Assembly: GCF_030651995.1 (NCBI RefSeq)
Contig: NZ_JAUSBN010000037.1
Span: 1-64,000, forward strand
DNA length: 64,000 nt
Source: Reyranella sp.
GTDB taxonomy: Bacteria > Pseudomonadota > Alphaproteobacteria > Reyranellales > Reyranellaceae
Direction of reading: 5' to 3'
The translations under genes were made by a program, and so were the position numbers. The notes under the pieces are model-generated. The model ran no database searches. It had not been told where the DNA came from and worked only from the letters and a program-made list of their open reading frames with translations. Shown here piece after piece: positions 32,552 to 39,815 of the stretch. Numbering within the stretch: the stretch's first letter is position 1; each line of letters begins with the position of its first letter.

Positions 32552-33115
32552 ATGTACCGCATCATCCTGCGCTCGGTCGGCAACCCGGACTTCGGCCAAG
32601 ACCCGTATCAGCCGATGTCCCCGACCGAGGAGATCATGGTCGATACGCTGCAGCAGGCAGCAGCAGCCGCGCGCGCTTACATCGTGCGCCATAACCTCGG
32701 TGGCGGGAACTTCCCATCACCGCACGTGTTCAAGGGCAATCAGGTAGTCGCCCGGATCTCCTACAACGGTCGCATCTGGCTGCCGCCGGAGGGCGGCTGG
32801 AGCGACAACGACCCCGACGACTGGAGACGGTGGCGGGAGGCGCCGGGATATGCCCAAGCCTATGACATCCCCTCAATCTCTGCCACCCGGCCTCCCTTGA
32901 ATCCAACTTCCAGCAAGCGGCCGGCAAAGCACGACAGGCTGGAAGCGATGCTACGTCGTCCAGAGGGGGCAACACTCGATCAACTATGCCGGGCGTTGGA
33001 CTGGCAACCACAAAGCGTAATGGTCGCATTGTCTCGGATAATCAGGAAAGAGCGCGGACTGAAGATATCGAGTACTGTCGTGCGCCCCGTCCGGACATAT
33101 CGAATAGTCGATTAG
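32552..33115 (+). CDS. protein with unknown N-domain and DUF3489 C-terminus
   Basis: This 187-residue protein follows the first DUF3489 gene after six bases. The N-terminal 110 residues (MYRIILRSVGNPDFGQDPYQ, then AYIVRHNLGGGNFPSPHVFK) form a domain I do not recognise, with aromatic and glycine-rich beta segments. The last 65 residues repeat the DUF3489 theme (RLEAMLRRPEGATLDQLCRA, then LDWQPQSVMVALSRIIRKER and RTYRIVD). The pair is a tandem duplication of the domain with different partners. Confidence 0.65.
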   Translation: MYRIILRSVGNPDFGQDPYQPMSPTEEIMVDTLQQAAAAARAYIVRHNLGGGNFPSPHVFKGNQVVARISYNGRIWLPPEGGWSDNDPDDWRRWREAPGYAQAYDIPSISATRPPLNPTSSKRPAKHDRLEAMLRRPEGATLDQLCRALDWQPQSVMVALSRIIRKERGLKISSTVVRPVRTYRIVD

Positions 33116-33141
33116 CCGAGCACCACCCGCTCGATCAATCA

Positions 33142-33178
33142 GCCGGTGGTCGCACCAATGCGTGGTCGCCGGCTTTTT
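33142..33178 (+). terminator. rho-independent terminator after the DUF3489 genes
   Basis: A long hairpin with GCCGG pairing with CCGGC and a mixed, wobble-containing 12-bp stem is followed by TTTTT (33174-33178). It lies 27 bases past the stop at 33115. A related hairpin sits at 34522-34554. Confidence 0.7.
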
Positions 33179-33213
33179 CGTTCGTATTGTGGGTGATGCC
33201 CGCCGCGCGCGCC

Positions 33214-33279
33214 TCTCGCGATCATAGCAAGAAATCTACCTTGTCTGACCGAATCCGTCTGCGCGAAAAGTGTCTGCAA
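33214..33279 (+). repeat. 66-bp direct repeat, copy 1
   Basis: Bases 33214-33279 match 34218-34283 in 64 of 66 positions (two differences near the centre, at ACCTTG versus AACTTT). Both copies are on the same strand, with starts 1004 bases apart. The repeat begins TCTCGCGATCATAGCAAG and ends AAAAGTGTCTGCAA. It is AT-richer than the surroundings. It could be an att-like or IS-derived repeat. Confidence 0.85.
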
Positions 33280-33580
33280 GTGCCGTTTTCTGAACGACCG
33301 CCTCGAGAGTGATTCGGCCTCCACATACCCTTCAAGGGCTGCGTGAGTTCGCGGCCCCTTGCGATGATCCGACGGGCGCCGCTCGCGGCGGGCAAGGCGA
33401 TCGTTTCGCTCACCGATAAGTCTTGGGTGGGCCGCCGATGGCTTCACACAATTCACACTTGATGATAATTTCTCAGACAGCTTCAGGTTGTCGATATCAG
33501 AATGTCACGCAGTCGATCAAAGGGCGCAAGATCCTTACCGCGAGACGCGGAAACCCGCCCGCTTGGACTGTAATCCAGGT

Positions 33581-34105
33581 ATGGAGCCGCTTGTGAAGAG
33601 CGTCGTTCTTCTCTACCCGCTCGCCGCGGTGATGCTGGCGGCACTTGGTTTGTATTCGATCCGCCACGAGCTCAGCGAAAAAGCCACCATGCGCCTCGAA
33701 TGGGTGGCAACGCCCGCTCTAGCTATCGCCGTAGCGGCGGTGTTACTGATCGTGTCACCAGTCCAGCGCATTGAGTTTTGGATCCTCGCCCTCGCCGTCG
33801 GCTTCTTCCTGGGCGCGCTTGCGGGCTCATTGCTGAAGATCAACCAAGATGTTGGGCAGCAGTTACTGCGCGTTGCCCGCACCTGGGATGGCGCAATCGC
33901 GGCGGCGCTGCTTCTATTGCTTGCCCTGGTCAGGCTGGTGATATCACCCAAACCGGGCGAGCTCGGATTCGGTGCCGGCATCGCTGCATTCCTCGCGGCC
34001 TACCTCACCGGCCGCTACATCATCGCGCGCTTTTATAAAGTGCCGCGGGCGATCCACCTCGACATGGTCCGCGGCCGCAACCCACGACGGACACTGATTG
34101 CCTGA
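33581..34105 (+). CDS. multispanning membrane protein of unknown function
   Basis: This 174-residue protein has about five hydrophobic helices: near 7-25 (VVLLYPLAAVMLAALGLYSI), 45-62, 68-90 (FWILALAVGFFLGALAGSLL), 105-120 and 125-145. It ends with a basic tail (HLDMVRGRNPRRTLIA). I chose the ATG at 33581 because it opens at the first helix; an earlier ATG gives a hydrophilic leader with no family resemblance. The gene lies between the two copies of the direct repeat, so it may be cargo. No family recognised. Confidence 0.55.
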   Translation: MEPLVKSVVLLYPLAAVMLAALGLYSIRHELSEKATMRLEWVATPALAIAVAAVLLIVSPVQRIEFWILALAVGFFLGALAGSLLKINQDVGQQLLRVARTWDGAIAAALLLLLALVRLVISPKPGELGFGAGIAAFLAAYLTGRYIIARFYKVPRAIHLDMVRGRNPRRTLIA

Positions 34106-34217
34106 CAAGGCCGCGGCGTGACGACATACGCAAGCGAGCGATCAAGAGCGGCCTGCCGATGTGCCCTTCACCGGTCCTTGCCGTTCTCGTGTTGATGGCG
34201 ATGCTCCCGCGCGCTCT

Positions 34218-34283
34218 TCTCGCGATCATAGCAAGAAATCTAACTTTTCTGACCGAATCCGTCTGCGCGAAAAGTGTCTGCAA
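34218..34283 (+). repeat. 66-bp direct repeat, copy 2
   Basis: Second copy of the repeat at 33214-33279, in the same orientation. It starts TCTCGCGATCATAGCAAG and ends AAAAGTGTCTGCAA. The segment between the two copies is about 940 bp and contains the membrane protein gene. Confidence 0.85.
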
Positions 34284-34460
34284 TCAGGGAACTCGCCGAG
34301 ATGGCCGCTTAGCAAAACTTGGGGGCGGCGTGAAAACGGCTCCCGGTTTCGAATCCTGTTGAGCGTCTCTCGGCAGGCTGGTAACCGGCTCCGATCGAAC
34401 ACTCACCCAATTCGACATACTAAGAGCCTCGTCCCAAACCCACCCTGAGGCTCCCGAGTA

Positions 34461-34558
34461 GCGATGGCCGGTGTCCCCAAGCACCGGTCATCGCATTCTC
34501 CTTCAGTCATATTTGACGCCCGCCGGCGGTCACGACAATAGCGTGGCCGCCGGCTTTC
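34461..34558. other. tandem strong hairpins
   Basis: Two hairpins lie within 100 bases. One (34461-34494) has a 13-bp stem, GCGATGGCCGGTG with CACCGGTCATCGC, one wobble, and an 8-base loop. The other (34522-34554) has a 13-bp stem, GCCGGCGGTCACG with CGTGGCCGCCGGC, one wobble, followed by TTTCG. The second resembles the terminator at 33142-33173. The plus-strand tract after the second could terminate transcription, but no gene ends close upstream. Confidence 0.55.
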
Positions 34559-34593
34559 GTCGTCCGTCCAAGACGCGCGGACGGATCATGGGG

Positions 34594-34866
34594 CTATGCT
34601 TGCCTTGCCTGCACAGCTCGCAGGCGGCCAATCAGTTCCCGGCGCCCCAATCCCTTCGGAGCGGCACGGCCATTCAGCCGCCACGCCATGACGCAGAGCG
34701 CATAGAGCAAGTGCTCGTGCGCCGTGGCCCGCGCCAGGCCGACCGACCAGCAGATCGACTTCCAGCGCATTTCGCTGGCTCGTAGCCACGTGATCTTTGC
34801 GTCGACGGGCTTGAGCCAGGGCATCCAGCCGTGCGTGCCCTCCATCCGGCAGATAGCTGCGGCTGT
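34594..34866 (-). pseudogene. truncated DUF6362-family gene
   Basis: The encoded residues WMPWLKPVDAKITWLRASEM, then RWKSICWSVGLARATAHEHL and CVMAWRLNGR match the second half of DUF6362 proteins and of the full-length gene at 36985-37425. The usual N-terminal third (LRRLPAQRGQGYFSTWP in the other copy) is missing. The two copies differ by about a fifth of bases, so this is an old paralogue, not a fresh duplication. The preserved frame to the stop suggests a fairly recent truncation. Confidence 0.65.
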
Positions 34867-34897
34867 TCGCTCAAGACATTGATGCGAACCCATGTGC

Positions 34898-35374
34898 TTA
34901 ACGTGTTGCTGTTTCGGCAATTGTGGCCATCAAGGCCTCTGTGCGAACAGCTTGTTCCTTTGCCTGATCGCTGCTCTGCAGGCCATGTCGCTGAGCCACG
35001 CTGAGCATATGGCTCGCTGTGTTGTAGGTTACGCTTACGGTGCCAGTTGCGTCCTGCCAAACGAGGATCTTCAGCGGCAGGTCGATTGCCAGGGTCGGAT
35101 AACGAATAAACCGCTCGGTCCCTATCCGGGGGTTGCCGATGACGAGCACCGTGGACGGCGGCATCGTTTGCCCGACGGATGCCGCCGCAGCCGCGTGGTC
35201 GAGGCGCCCAAAGACCTGAAACCCCTTCTCCCGCGCTGCAGTCTCTACTCGTTCGACCGTTGCCGTATATGAGTGGACGCTGCGCATGCTGGCGACGCCC
35301 TCGGCAGCCAGGCATGCCTGTCCGTAGATTAGTATGGATCCAACGAACGCGATGACGCCCTTAATGGAAATCAT
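34898..35374 (-). CDS. DUF302 domain exported protein
   Basis: This 158-residue protein has a signal peptide (MISIKGVIAFVGSILIYGQA, cut after CLA) and a DUF302 domain: TAAREKGFQVFGRLDHAAAA, then PPSTVLVIGNPRIGTERFIR and LPLKILVWQDATGTVSVTYN. DUF302 proteins are small periplasmic or membrane-linked proteins of unknown role, often near thiosulfate or metal functions. Strong ribosome site GGGAGGAG before the ATG at 35374. Divergent from the MarR gene and sharing its regulatory region. Confidence 0.85.
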   Translation of the reverse strand: MISIKGVIAFVGSILIYGQACLAAEGVASMRSVHSYTATVERVETAAREKGFQVFGRLDHAAAAASVGQTMPPSTVLVIGNPRIGTERFIRYPTLAIDLPLKILVWQDATGTVSVTYNTASHMLSVAQRHGLQSSDQAKEQAVRTEALMATIAETATR

Positions 35375-35414
35375 GATCTCCTCCCAATTTTCTCGAACAT
35401 TGACACCCATTTAT

Positions 35415-35430
35415 GATCAGTTTACTGATC
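35415..35430. promoter_or_regulatory. palindromic operator between DUF302 and marR genes
   Basis: The sequence GATCAGT-TT-ACTGATC is a perfect 7-2-7 inverted repeat in the 72-bp divergent intergenic region. Its length and spacing match MarR-family binding sites. It lies 17 bases before the marR ATG, so binding would block both promoters. Autoregulation is inferred. Confidence 0.6.
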
Positions 35431-35446
35431 GTCAGGATATTGATCA

Positions 35447-35962
35447 ATGACAAAGCGCCCCGAAGTGAAGACATCCGCCAAGCACCCGATCCCAGAACGG
35501 CATCGGAAGATCGGCCCGCTCTCGCGTCGGTTCTTTCAGGTCTATCTCGGTCTAATTTCCGAGGTGCTTGAGCCGTTCGACCTTGATCCAGCCTTCTACA
35601 GCGTGTTGGTAGAACTCCATGACAATCCTGGTGTCGATCAAAGACGCCTCGGCGACGCCTTGGGCATTGATCGCACCACCATCGGCGAGATGGTCGATGA
35701 GTTGGAGCGTCGCCGGCTGCTTGAACGAAAGGTGGCCGCAGAAGATCGTCGCGCCCGGTCGCTCCGGCTTACCAAACAGGGCGATGCCCTGCGGCTGAAG
35801 ATCCGCCCGCACATGCTTGCCGCCCAAGAGCGGTTCGAGGCACCCCTGTCGGCATCAGAGCGCCCCGTGTTCCTCGACCTCTTATATCGCGTTGTCACAG
35901 GTAGCCTCGACCACGAGCAGACCGGTGGATTTCGCCGTCGAAAGCGCAAAAAAGCCAACTGA
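35447..35962 (+). CDS. MarR-family transcriptional regulator
   Basis: This 171-residue winged-helix regulator reads YSVLVELHDNPGVDQRRLGD, then ALGIDRTTIGEMVDELERRR and LLERKVAAEDRRARSLRLTK, the standard MarR recognition helix and wing. It has a basic C-terminal tail (GGFRRRKRKKAN). It probably binds the palindrome at 35415-35430 and controls the divergent DUF302 gene and the downstream Bug gene. The inducer is unknown, perhaps an aromatic or carboxylate ligand. Confidence 0.88.
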   Translation: MTKRPEVKTSAKHPIPERHRKIGPLSRRFFQVYLGLISEVLEPFDLDPAFYSVLVELHDNPGVDQRRLGDALGIDRTTIGEMVDELERRRLLERKVAAEDRRARSLRLTKQGDALRLKIRPHMLAAQERFEAPLSASERPVFLDLLYRVVTGSLDHEQTGGFRRRKRKKAN

Positions 35963-35975
35963 CCTAAAGGACTGG

Positions 35976-36932
35976 ATGATGATCAGCCGAAGAGCGTTGT
36001 TTCTCGCCGCCACACCAGGCTTCTTCATTGCTGCGCGGGCTGAGGCCTTCCTGCCGGAAGGCAATGTTCGCATCCTCACCCCAGTACCGCCGGGCGGTTC
36101 ACCCGATCTCGCGGCCAGATTGCTGGCCGACAAGCTCAGCGCTAAATGGAACAGAGTGGTGCTTGTCGACAACCGGCCTGGCGCCGACGGGATCATTGCC
36201 GTCACAGCACTCCTCGAATCCAAGGATCAATTCACGCTGCTTCTCGCACCATCCGGCATGCTAACTGTAACGCCGCTGCTTCGCGATGTGCCGTTTGACC
36301 CGCAAAAAGATCTCCGCCCGATTTCTATGATCGCAGCCGACTATCTTGCGATTGTTGTCCCTGAAGCTTCCCCCATCCGGTCCCTCAAGGCATTATCAGA
36401 GGCCGCGAAGCTCAACCCTGGCTCGCTCAACTGGTTTGCGGCAGCTGGTGCCCCGATGCTGGCGTTCGAAGCCTTCGTGCGGCGCAATCAACTGCAGTCA
36501 ACATATGTGCCTTACAAGGGCGGGCCCGATGCCTTACGCGACCTGGTAGAGAGTCGAATAGGCGCGGCGGTGGTTCCGCTGGCGGTCGCGAGGCCGTTCG
36601 TGGCCGCTGGCCGGCTCCGTATAGTGGCTGTGACGAACCAAGAGCGTGCACCGGGATTCGCCGAGGTCCCCACCGCTGCTGAGTCGGGCTATCCCGAACT
36701 GGCGGTCGAAGGCATGCTCGGTCTTCTCGGTTCCAAATCGATGTCAAAGGTGCTGGCGCAACGCATTTCAGAGGATGTGCTTTCGGTCTTGAGTGATCCT
36801 GTTGTTAGAGCTGGGTTACTTAACAGCGGATTGCGAGCCAAGGGGAGCACGCCCGACGACTACGAGCATTATCTAACCGGGCAACGCGCCTACTGGAACT
36901 CCGAGGCGGCGATGCAACGGACAAAGAACTAG
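35976..36932 (+). CDS. tripartite tricarboxylate transporter (Bug/TctC) binding protein
   Basis: This 318-residue periplasmic protein starts MMISRRALFLAATPGFFIAA with a Sec or Tat-like leader, then VRILTPVPPGGSPDLAARLL and VVLVDNRPGADGIIAVTALL, the Bug-family pattern. A second ATG follows at 35979. It lies 13 bases after marR with AAAGGA before the start, so the two are one operon. No TctA/TctB membrane subunits are in the window. The ligand is unknown; Bug proteins bind carboxylates or aromatic acids. Confidence 0.85.
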   Translation: MMISRRALFLAATPGFFIAARAEAFLPEGNVRILTPVPPGGSPDLAARLLADKLSAKWNRVVLVDNRPGADGIIAVTALLESKDQFTLLLAPSGMLTVTPLLRDVPFDPQKDLRPISMIAADYLAIVVPEASPIRSLKALSEAAKLNPGSLNWFAAAGAPMLAFEAFVRRNQLQSTYVPYKGGPDALRDLVESRIGAAVVPLAVARPFVAAGRLRIVAVTNQERAPGFAEVPTAAESGYPELAVEGMLGLLGSKSMSKVLAQRISEDVLSVLSDPVVRAGLLNSGLRAKGSTPDDYEHYLTGQRAYWNSEAAMQRTKN

Positions 36933-36984
36933 GACTAACTGAATTCATATTGCCATTATCCGAAACGATTAATGGCGTACCCGG

Positions 36985-37425
36985 TCACGCGCCTTGCCGA
37001 GGTGTGGACGCTATCAGCCGCCGCTTGCCGATGCGCTTCACCCGGCCCCTGCCGTTCAACCGCCACGCGATGACGCAAAGCGCGTAGAGCCAGTGCTCGT
37101 GGGCGGCGGCGCGTGCCAGGCCGACTTCCCAGCAGATTTCTTTCCAGCGCGTCCCACTGGCCCGTAGCCACGCGATCTTCGCGTCGATCGGCTCGAGCCA
37201 GGGCATCCAGCCGAGCGTCGCCTCCATCCGGCTGATGGCCGCGGCCGACGGCGGTGGCAGTCGCATCGGTTCGGGCGTCTGACCCACGAGGTCGCTGAAC
37301 TCCACGAACATCGTTGGCCAGGTGCTGAAGTAACCCTGACCCCGTTGCGCGGGAAGCCGCCGCAGGACTGCAGCCGCCTCGATCAACCGCTCCTCGACCA
37401 AGCGTAATTCGCTGCCGGTTTCCAC
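36985..37425 (-). CDS. DUF6362-family protein
   Basis: This 146-residue protein, using a GTG start at 37425, reads VETGSELRLVEERLIEAAAV, then LRRLPAQRGQGYFSTWPTMF and AAAISRMEATLGWMPWLEPI. DUF6362 proteins occur on phage and island DNA of alphaproteobacteria, sometimes near terminase. The frame is open to an upstream ATG at 37587 but the family match begins later. A truncated relative lies at 34594-34866. Function unknown. Confidence 0.72.
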   Translation of the reverse strand: METGSELRLVEERLIEAAAVLRRLPAQRGQGYFSTWPTMFVEFSDLVGQTPEPMRLPPPSAAAISRMEATLGWMPWLEPIDAKIAWLRASGTRWKEICWEVGLARAAAHEHWLYALCVIAWRLNGRGRVKRIGKRRLIASTPRQGA

Positions 37426-37669
37426 CGCCCGACCACAAGCACATTCGAAATGCGCAGAACCACGCTCCCGATCCGCCAATAATTTCAAAGATTTACACGA
37501 TGGGTACCGAATTCCGAAGTCATCAGCTTCGGAGAGAATGGGCCGTAGAGAGAGCCAAACGGGGCCCGATGCGGCAAAGCCAGTCAACAGGTCCAGCGGG
37601 CAATGTCCGCAGCTATTGGGCTTTAGGTAGCCCCGCCAAGGCGGGAGAGACTATCAGTCCAAGGACGAA

Positions 37670-37759
37670 TGGCGGAGGGGGTGGGATTCGAACCCACGGT
37701 ACGCTTGCACGCACAACAGTTTTCGAGACTGTCCTAATCGACCACTCTAGCACCCCTCC
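37670..37759 (-). tRNA. tRNA-Ser(CGA)
   Basis: The minus strand folds into a class II tRNA of 90 bases including CCA. Acceptor GGAGGGG pairs with CCCCTCC, discriminator G. The anticodon stem ACAGT/ACTGT closes the loop CTCGAAA with anticodon CGA at 37723-37725 (codon UCG). A long variable arm and T-arm GTGGG-TTCGAAT-CCCAC follow. The 3' end at 37670 faces the mobile region, so this is the probable integration target of the island. Confidence 0.93.
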
Positions 37760-37768
37760 GGGCGCGGG

Positions 37769-37797
37769 TTTATAGGCGGGCGTCTTTGGAGGAGCAA
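37769..37797 (-). promoter_or_regulatory. promoter of tRNA-Ser(CGA)
   Basis: On the minus strand TTGCTC (37797-37792) is followed after 17 bases by TATAAA (37774-37769), nine bases before the tRNA 5' end. Good sigma-70 spacing and a close match to the -10 consensus. Confidence 0.7.
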
Positions 37798-37991
37798 CAG
37801 CTTCCCGCAAGGTGCGGTGCGGAGGGCGAAAAAGAGGCTCGAATCGTGCCCCTTGGCGAATCAAAAGCGGGCCGCAGGGACGAGGGCGGCGGGTGTCGCG
37901 AGGGCCGGTCCCGGCCCAGGACCTTGAAACGACTGGCTTTTCGGCCTCCCGGCGCGGTCCGGGCGGCGGATCGGCCCCTAAGTCTCCGACA
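37798..37991. other. intergenic spacer between tRNA-Ser and rplU promoter
   Basis: GC-rich spacer between the divergent tRNA and rplU promoters. Frames crossing it (37770-38354 on the minus strand and several on the plus) have no recognisable protein and look like shadows. I see no further RNA gene or repeat. Confidence 0.4.
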
Positions 37992-38019
37992 TTGACTCAA
38001 GGGCGGGCGTGCGTATATT
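37992..38019 (+). promoter_or_regulatory. promoter of the rplU-rpmA operon
   Basis: TTGACT (37992-37997) and TATATT (38014-38019) are 16 bases apart, close to the sigma-70 consensus. Transcription would start near 38026, leaving an 80-base leader before rplU. Confidence 0.72.
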
Positions 38020-38031
38020 CCGCGCTTCTTC

Positions 38032-38052
38032 GGCGGGCCCTGCGGGTCCGCC
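38032..38052 (+). promoter_or_regulatory. leader hairpin before rplU
   Basis: GGCGGGCC and GGTCCGCC pair over a 5-base loop (CTGCG) with one G-U wobble, about 6 bases into the predicted transcript and 57 bases before rplU. Leaders with hairpins upstream of rplU are known in several bacteria as ribosomal-protein autoregulation elements. Function here is inferred. Confidence 0.4.
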
Positions 38053-38109
38053 GCGTTCTTTCGTGTTTTTCGGCATTTCTGGCCGGGGAACCTCAAGCCG
38101 GGTGTCATC

Positions 38110-38409
38110 ATGATCGCCGTTATCCGCACGGGTGGTAAGCAATACACGGTCGCCGCCGACGACCAGCTCACGGTCGAGAAGATCGACGGCGAGGCCGGCG
38201 CCAGGGTCGAATTCACCGACGTGCTGATGGTCGGCGACAAGATCGGCGCGCCGGTCGTCGAAGGCGCCAAGGTCGTGGGCTCGATCGTCAAGCAGGCCCG
38301 CGGCGAGCACGTGATCATCTTCAAGAAGCGCCGTCGCCAGAACTCGCGGCGCAAGAACGGTCACCGTCAGGACCTGACGGTGGTCAAGATCGAACAGATC
38401 GTCGCCTGA
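38110..38409 (+). CDS. rplU: 50S ribosomal protein L21
   Basis: This 99-residue protein begins [20 protein letters not shown] and contains the L21 signature [20 protein letters not shown]. It binds 23S rRNA in the large subunit, with L20 as neighbour. Normal length for alphaproteobacteria. It heads the rplU-rpmA-obgE arrangement, which is conserved across bacteria. Followed after 22 bases by rpmA. Confidence 0.97.
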   Translation: MIAVIRTGGKQYTVAADDQLTVEKIDGEAGARVEFTDVLMVGDKIGAPVVEGAKVVGSIVKQARGEHVIIFKKRRRQNSRRKNGHRQDLTVVKIEQIVA

Positions 38410-38431
38410 GCAGAGCGACCGGAGTAGGACG

Positions 38432-38704
38432 ATGGCACATAAAAAGGCAGGCGGCTCTTCGCGTAACGGCCGCGACTCGGACGGCAAGCGCCTGGGCGTG
38501 AAGCGCTTCGGCGGCCAGAAGGTCATCTCGGGCAACATCCTGGTCCGCCAGCGCGGCACCAAGATGAACCCGGGCGAGAATGTCGGCCTCGGCCGCGACC
38601 ACACCCTCTTCGCCACCGCCGACGGCGTCGTGTCGTTCCGCACCCGCGCGGGCGGCAAGGTCGAAGTGAACGTTCTCCCGGTACCGGCGCTCGCCGCCGA
38701 GTAA
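38432..38704 (+). CDS. rpmA: 50S ribosomal protein L27
   Basis: This 90-residue protein reads [20 protein letters not shown], then [20 protein letters not shown], the invariant L27 sequence whose N-terminus reaches the peptidyl-transferase centre. Normal length, no cleavable N-extension of the Firmicutes type. A terminator hairpin follows 24 bases after the stop. Confidence 0.97.
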   Translation: MAHKKAGGSSRNGRDSDGKRLGVKRFGGQKVISGNILVRQRGTKMNPGENVGLGRDHTLFATADGVVSFRTRAGGKVEVNVLPVPALAAE

Positions 38705-38728
38705 CGCCGTTCATCCCATTGGATTGTG

Positions 38729-38758
38729 AAGGGGGAGCGGCTCGCCGTTCCCCCTTTT
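38729..38758 (+). terminator. rho-independent terminator after rpmA
   Basis: AAGGGGGAGCGG and the complementary CCGTTCCCCCTT form a 12-bp stem (one wobble) around a CTCG-type loop, followed by TTTT at 38755-38758. It may attenuate readthrough into obgE, whose start is 20 bases further on. Confidence 0.75.
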
Positions 38759-38777
38759 CGTTTCTGGACCCCATCTC

Positions 38778-39815
38778 ATGAAGTTCCTCGACCAGGCCAA
38801 GATCTACGTCCGCTCCGGCAACGGCGGCGCCGGATGCGCGGGCTTTCGCCGTGAGAAGTTCATCGAGTTCGGCGGACCGGACGGCGGCGACGGCGGCCGC
38901 GGCGGCGACGTGATCGCCGAATGCGTCGACGGCCTCAACACGCTGATCGACTACCGCTACGCCCAGCACTTCAAGGCCGAGACCGGCCATCACGGCATGG
39001 GCAGCCAGCGCACCGGCGGCAAGGGCAAGGACATCGTGCTGCGCCTGCCGCGCGGCACCCAGATCTTCGCCGAGGACAACGAGACCCTGCTGGCCGACAT
39101 GACCGAGATCGGCCAGCGCGTGATCATCGCCAAGGGCGGCGACGGCGGCTACGGCAACCTGCACTACAAGAGCTCGACCAACCGTGCGCCGCGCCGCGCC
39201 GATCCAGGCTGGCCGGGCGAGGAGCTCGCGCTGTGGCTGCGGCTCAAGCTGATCGCCGACATCGGCCTGATCGGACTGCCCAACGCCGGCAAGTCGACCT
39301 TCCTCTCCATCAACACCAATGCGCGGCCCAAGATCGCCGACTATCCGTTCACGACGCTCCATCCCGGCCTCGGCGTGGTCAAGGTGGGCGACGGCACCGA
39401 TGCGCGCGAGTTCGTGATGGCCGACATTCCGGGCCTGATCGAGGGCGCTCATGAAGGCGCCGGCCTCGGCACGCGCTTCCTGGGCCATGTCGAACGCTGC
39501 CGCGCGCTGCTGCATCTGGTCGACGGCACGCAGGACGACGTGGCCGACGCCTACCGCACGGTGCGCCGCGAGCTCAAGGCCTATGGCGGCAACCTCGCGC
39601 GCAAGAAGGAGATCGTGGCGCTGAACAAGACCGACGCCATGACTCCCGAGGACATCGAGGCCAAGCGCGCCCAGCTCGCCAAGGTCAGCCGCAAGACCGT
39701 GCACGTCATCTCCGCGGTCTCCCGCCAGGGCGTGACGCCGCTGCTGCACGAGCTGATGAAGCTGGTCGACAAGCAGCGTTCGCCCTCCCGGGACGCGGCC
39801 ATGAGCGCGGCATGA
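38778..39815 (+). CDS. obgE: Obg GTPase
   Basis: This 345-residue GTPase acts in late 50S assembly and stress control. Residues 1-157 form the Gly-rich Obg fold ([20 protein letters not shown], then [16 protein letters not shown]). The G-domain has P-loop GLPNAGKST (166-174), switch [16 protein letters not shown] and NKTD later. The alphaproteobacterial Obg ends shortly after the G domain. Its TGA overlaps the proB ATG, linking translation. Confidence 0.96.
   Translation: MKFLDQAKIYVRSGNGGAGCAGFRREKFIEFGGPDGGDGGRGGDVIAECVDGLNTLIDYRYAQHFKAETGHHGMGSQRTGGKGKDIVLRLPRGTQIFAEDNETLLADMTEIGQRVIIAKGGDGGYGNLHYKSSTNRAPRRADPGWPGEELALWLRLKLIADIGLIGLPNAGKSTFLSINTNARPKIADYPFTTLHPGLGVVKVGDGTDAREFVMADIPGLIEGAHEGAGLGTRFLGHVERCRALLHLVDGTQDDVADAYRTVRRELKAYGGNLARKKEIVALNKTDAMTPEDIEAKRAQLAKVSRKTVHVISAVSRQGVTPLLHELMKLVDKQRSPSRDAAMSAA

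Noticed and set aside
33139-33456. 105-residue minus-strand ORF
   Set aside because: A large part of it is the translation of the 66-bp direct repeat, and the rest has no family match.
34340-34370. T-arm-like GGTTTCGAATCC as a tRNA or tmRNA end
   Set aside because: The stem around it does not pair and no acceptor or anticodon arm is present.
36956-37587. longer DUF6362 start at 37587 or the 162-residue frame beside it
   Set aside because: The extra N-terminal residues have no family match, and the other frame is a shadow.
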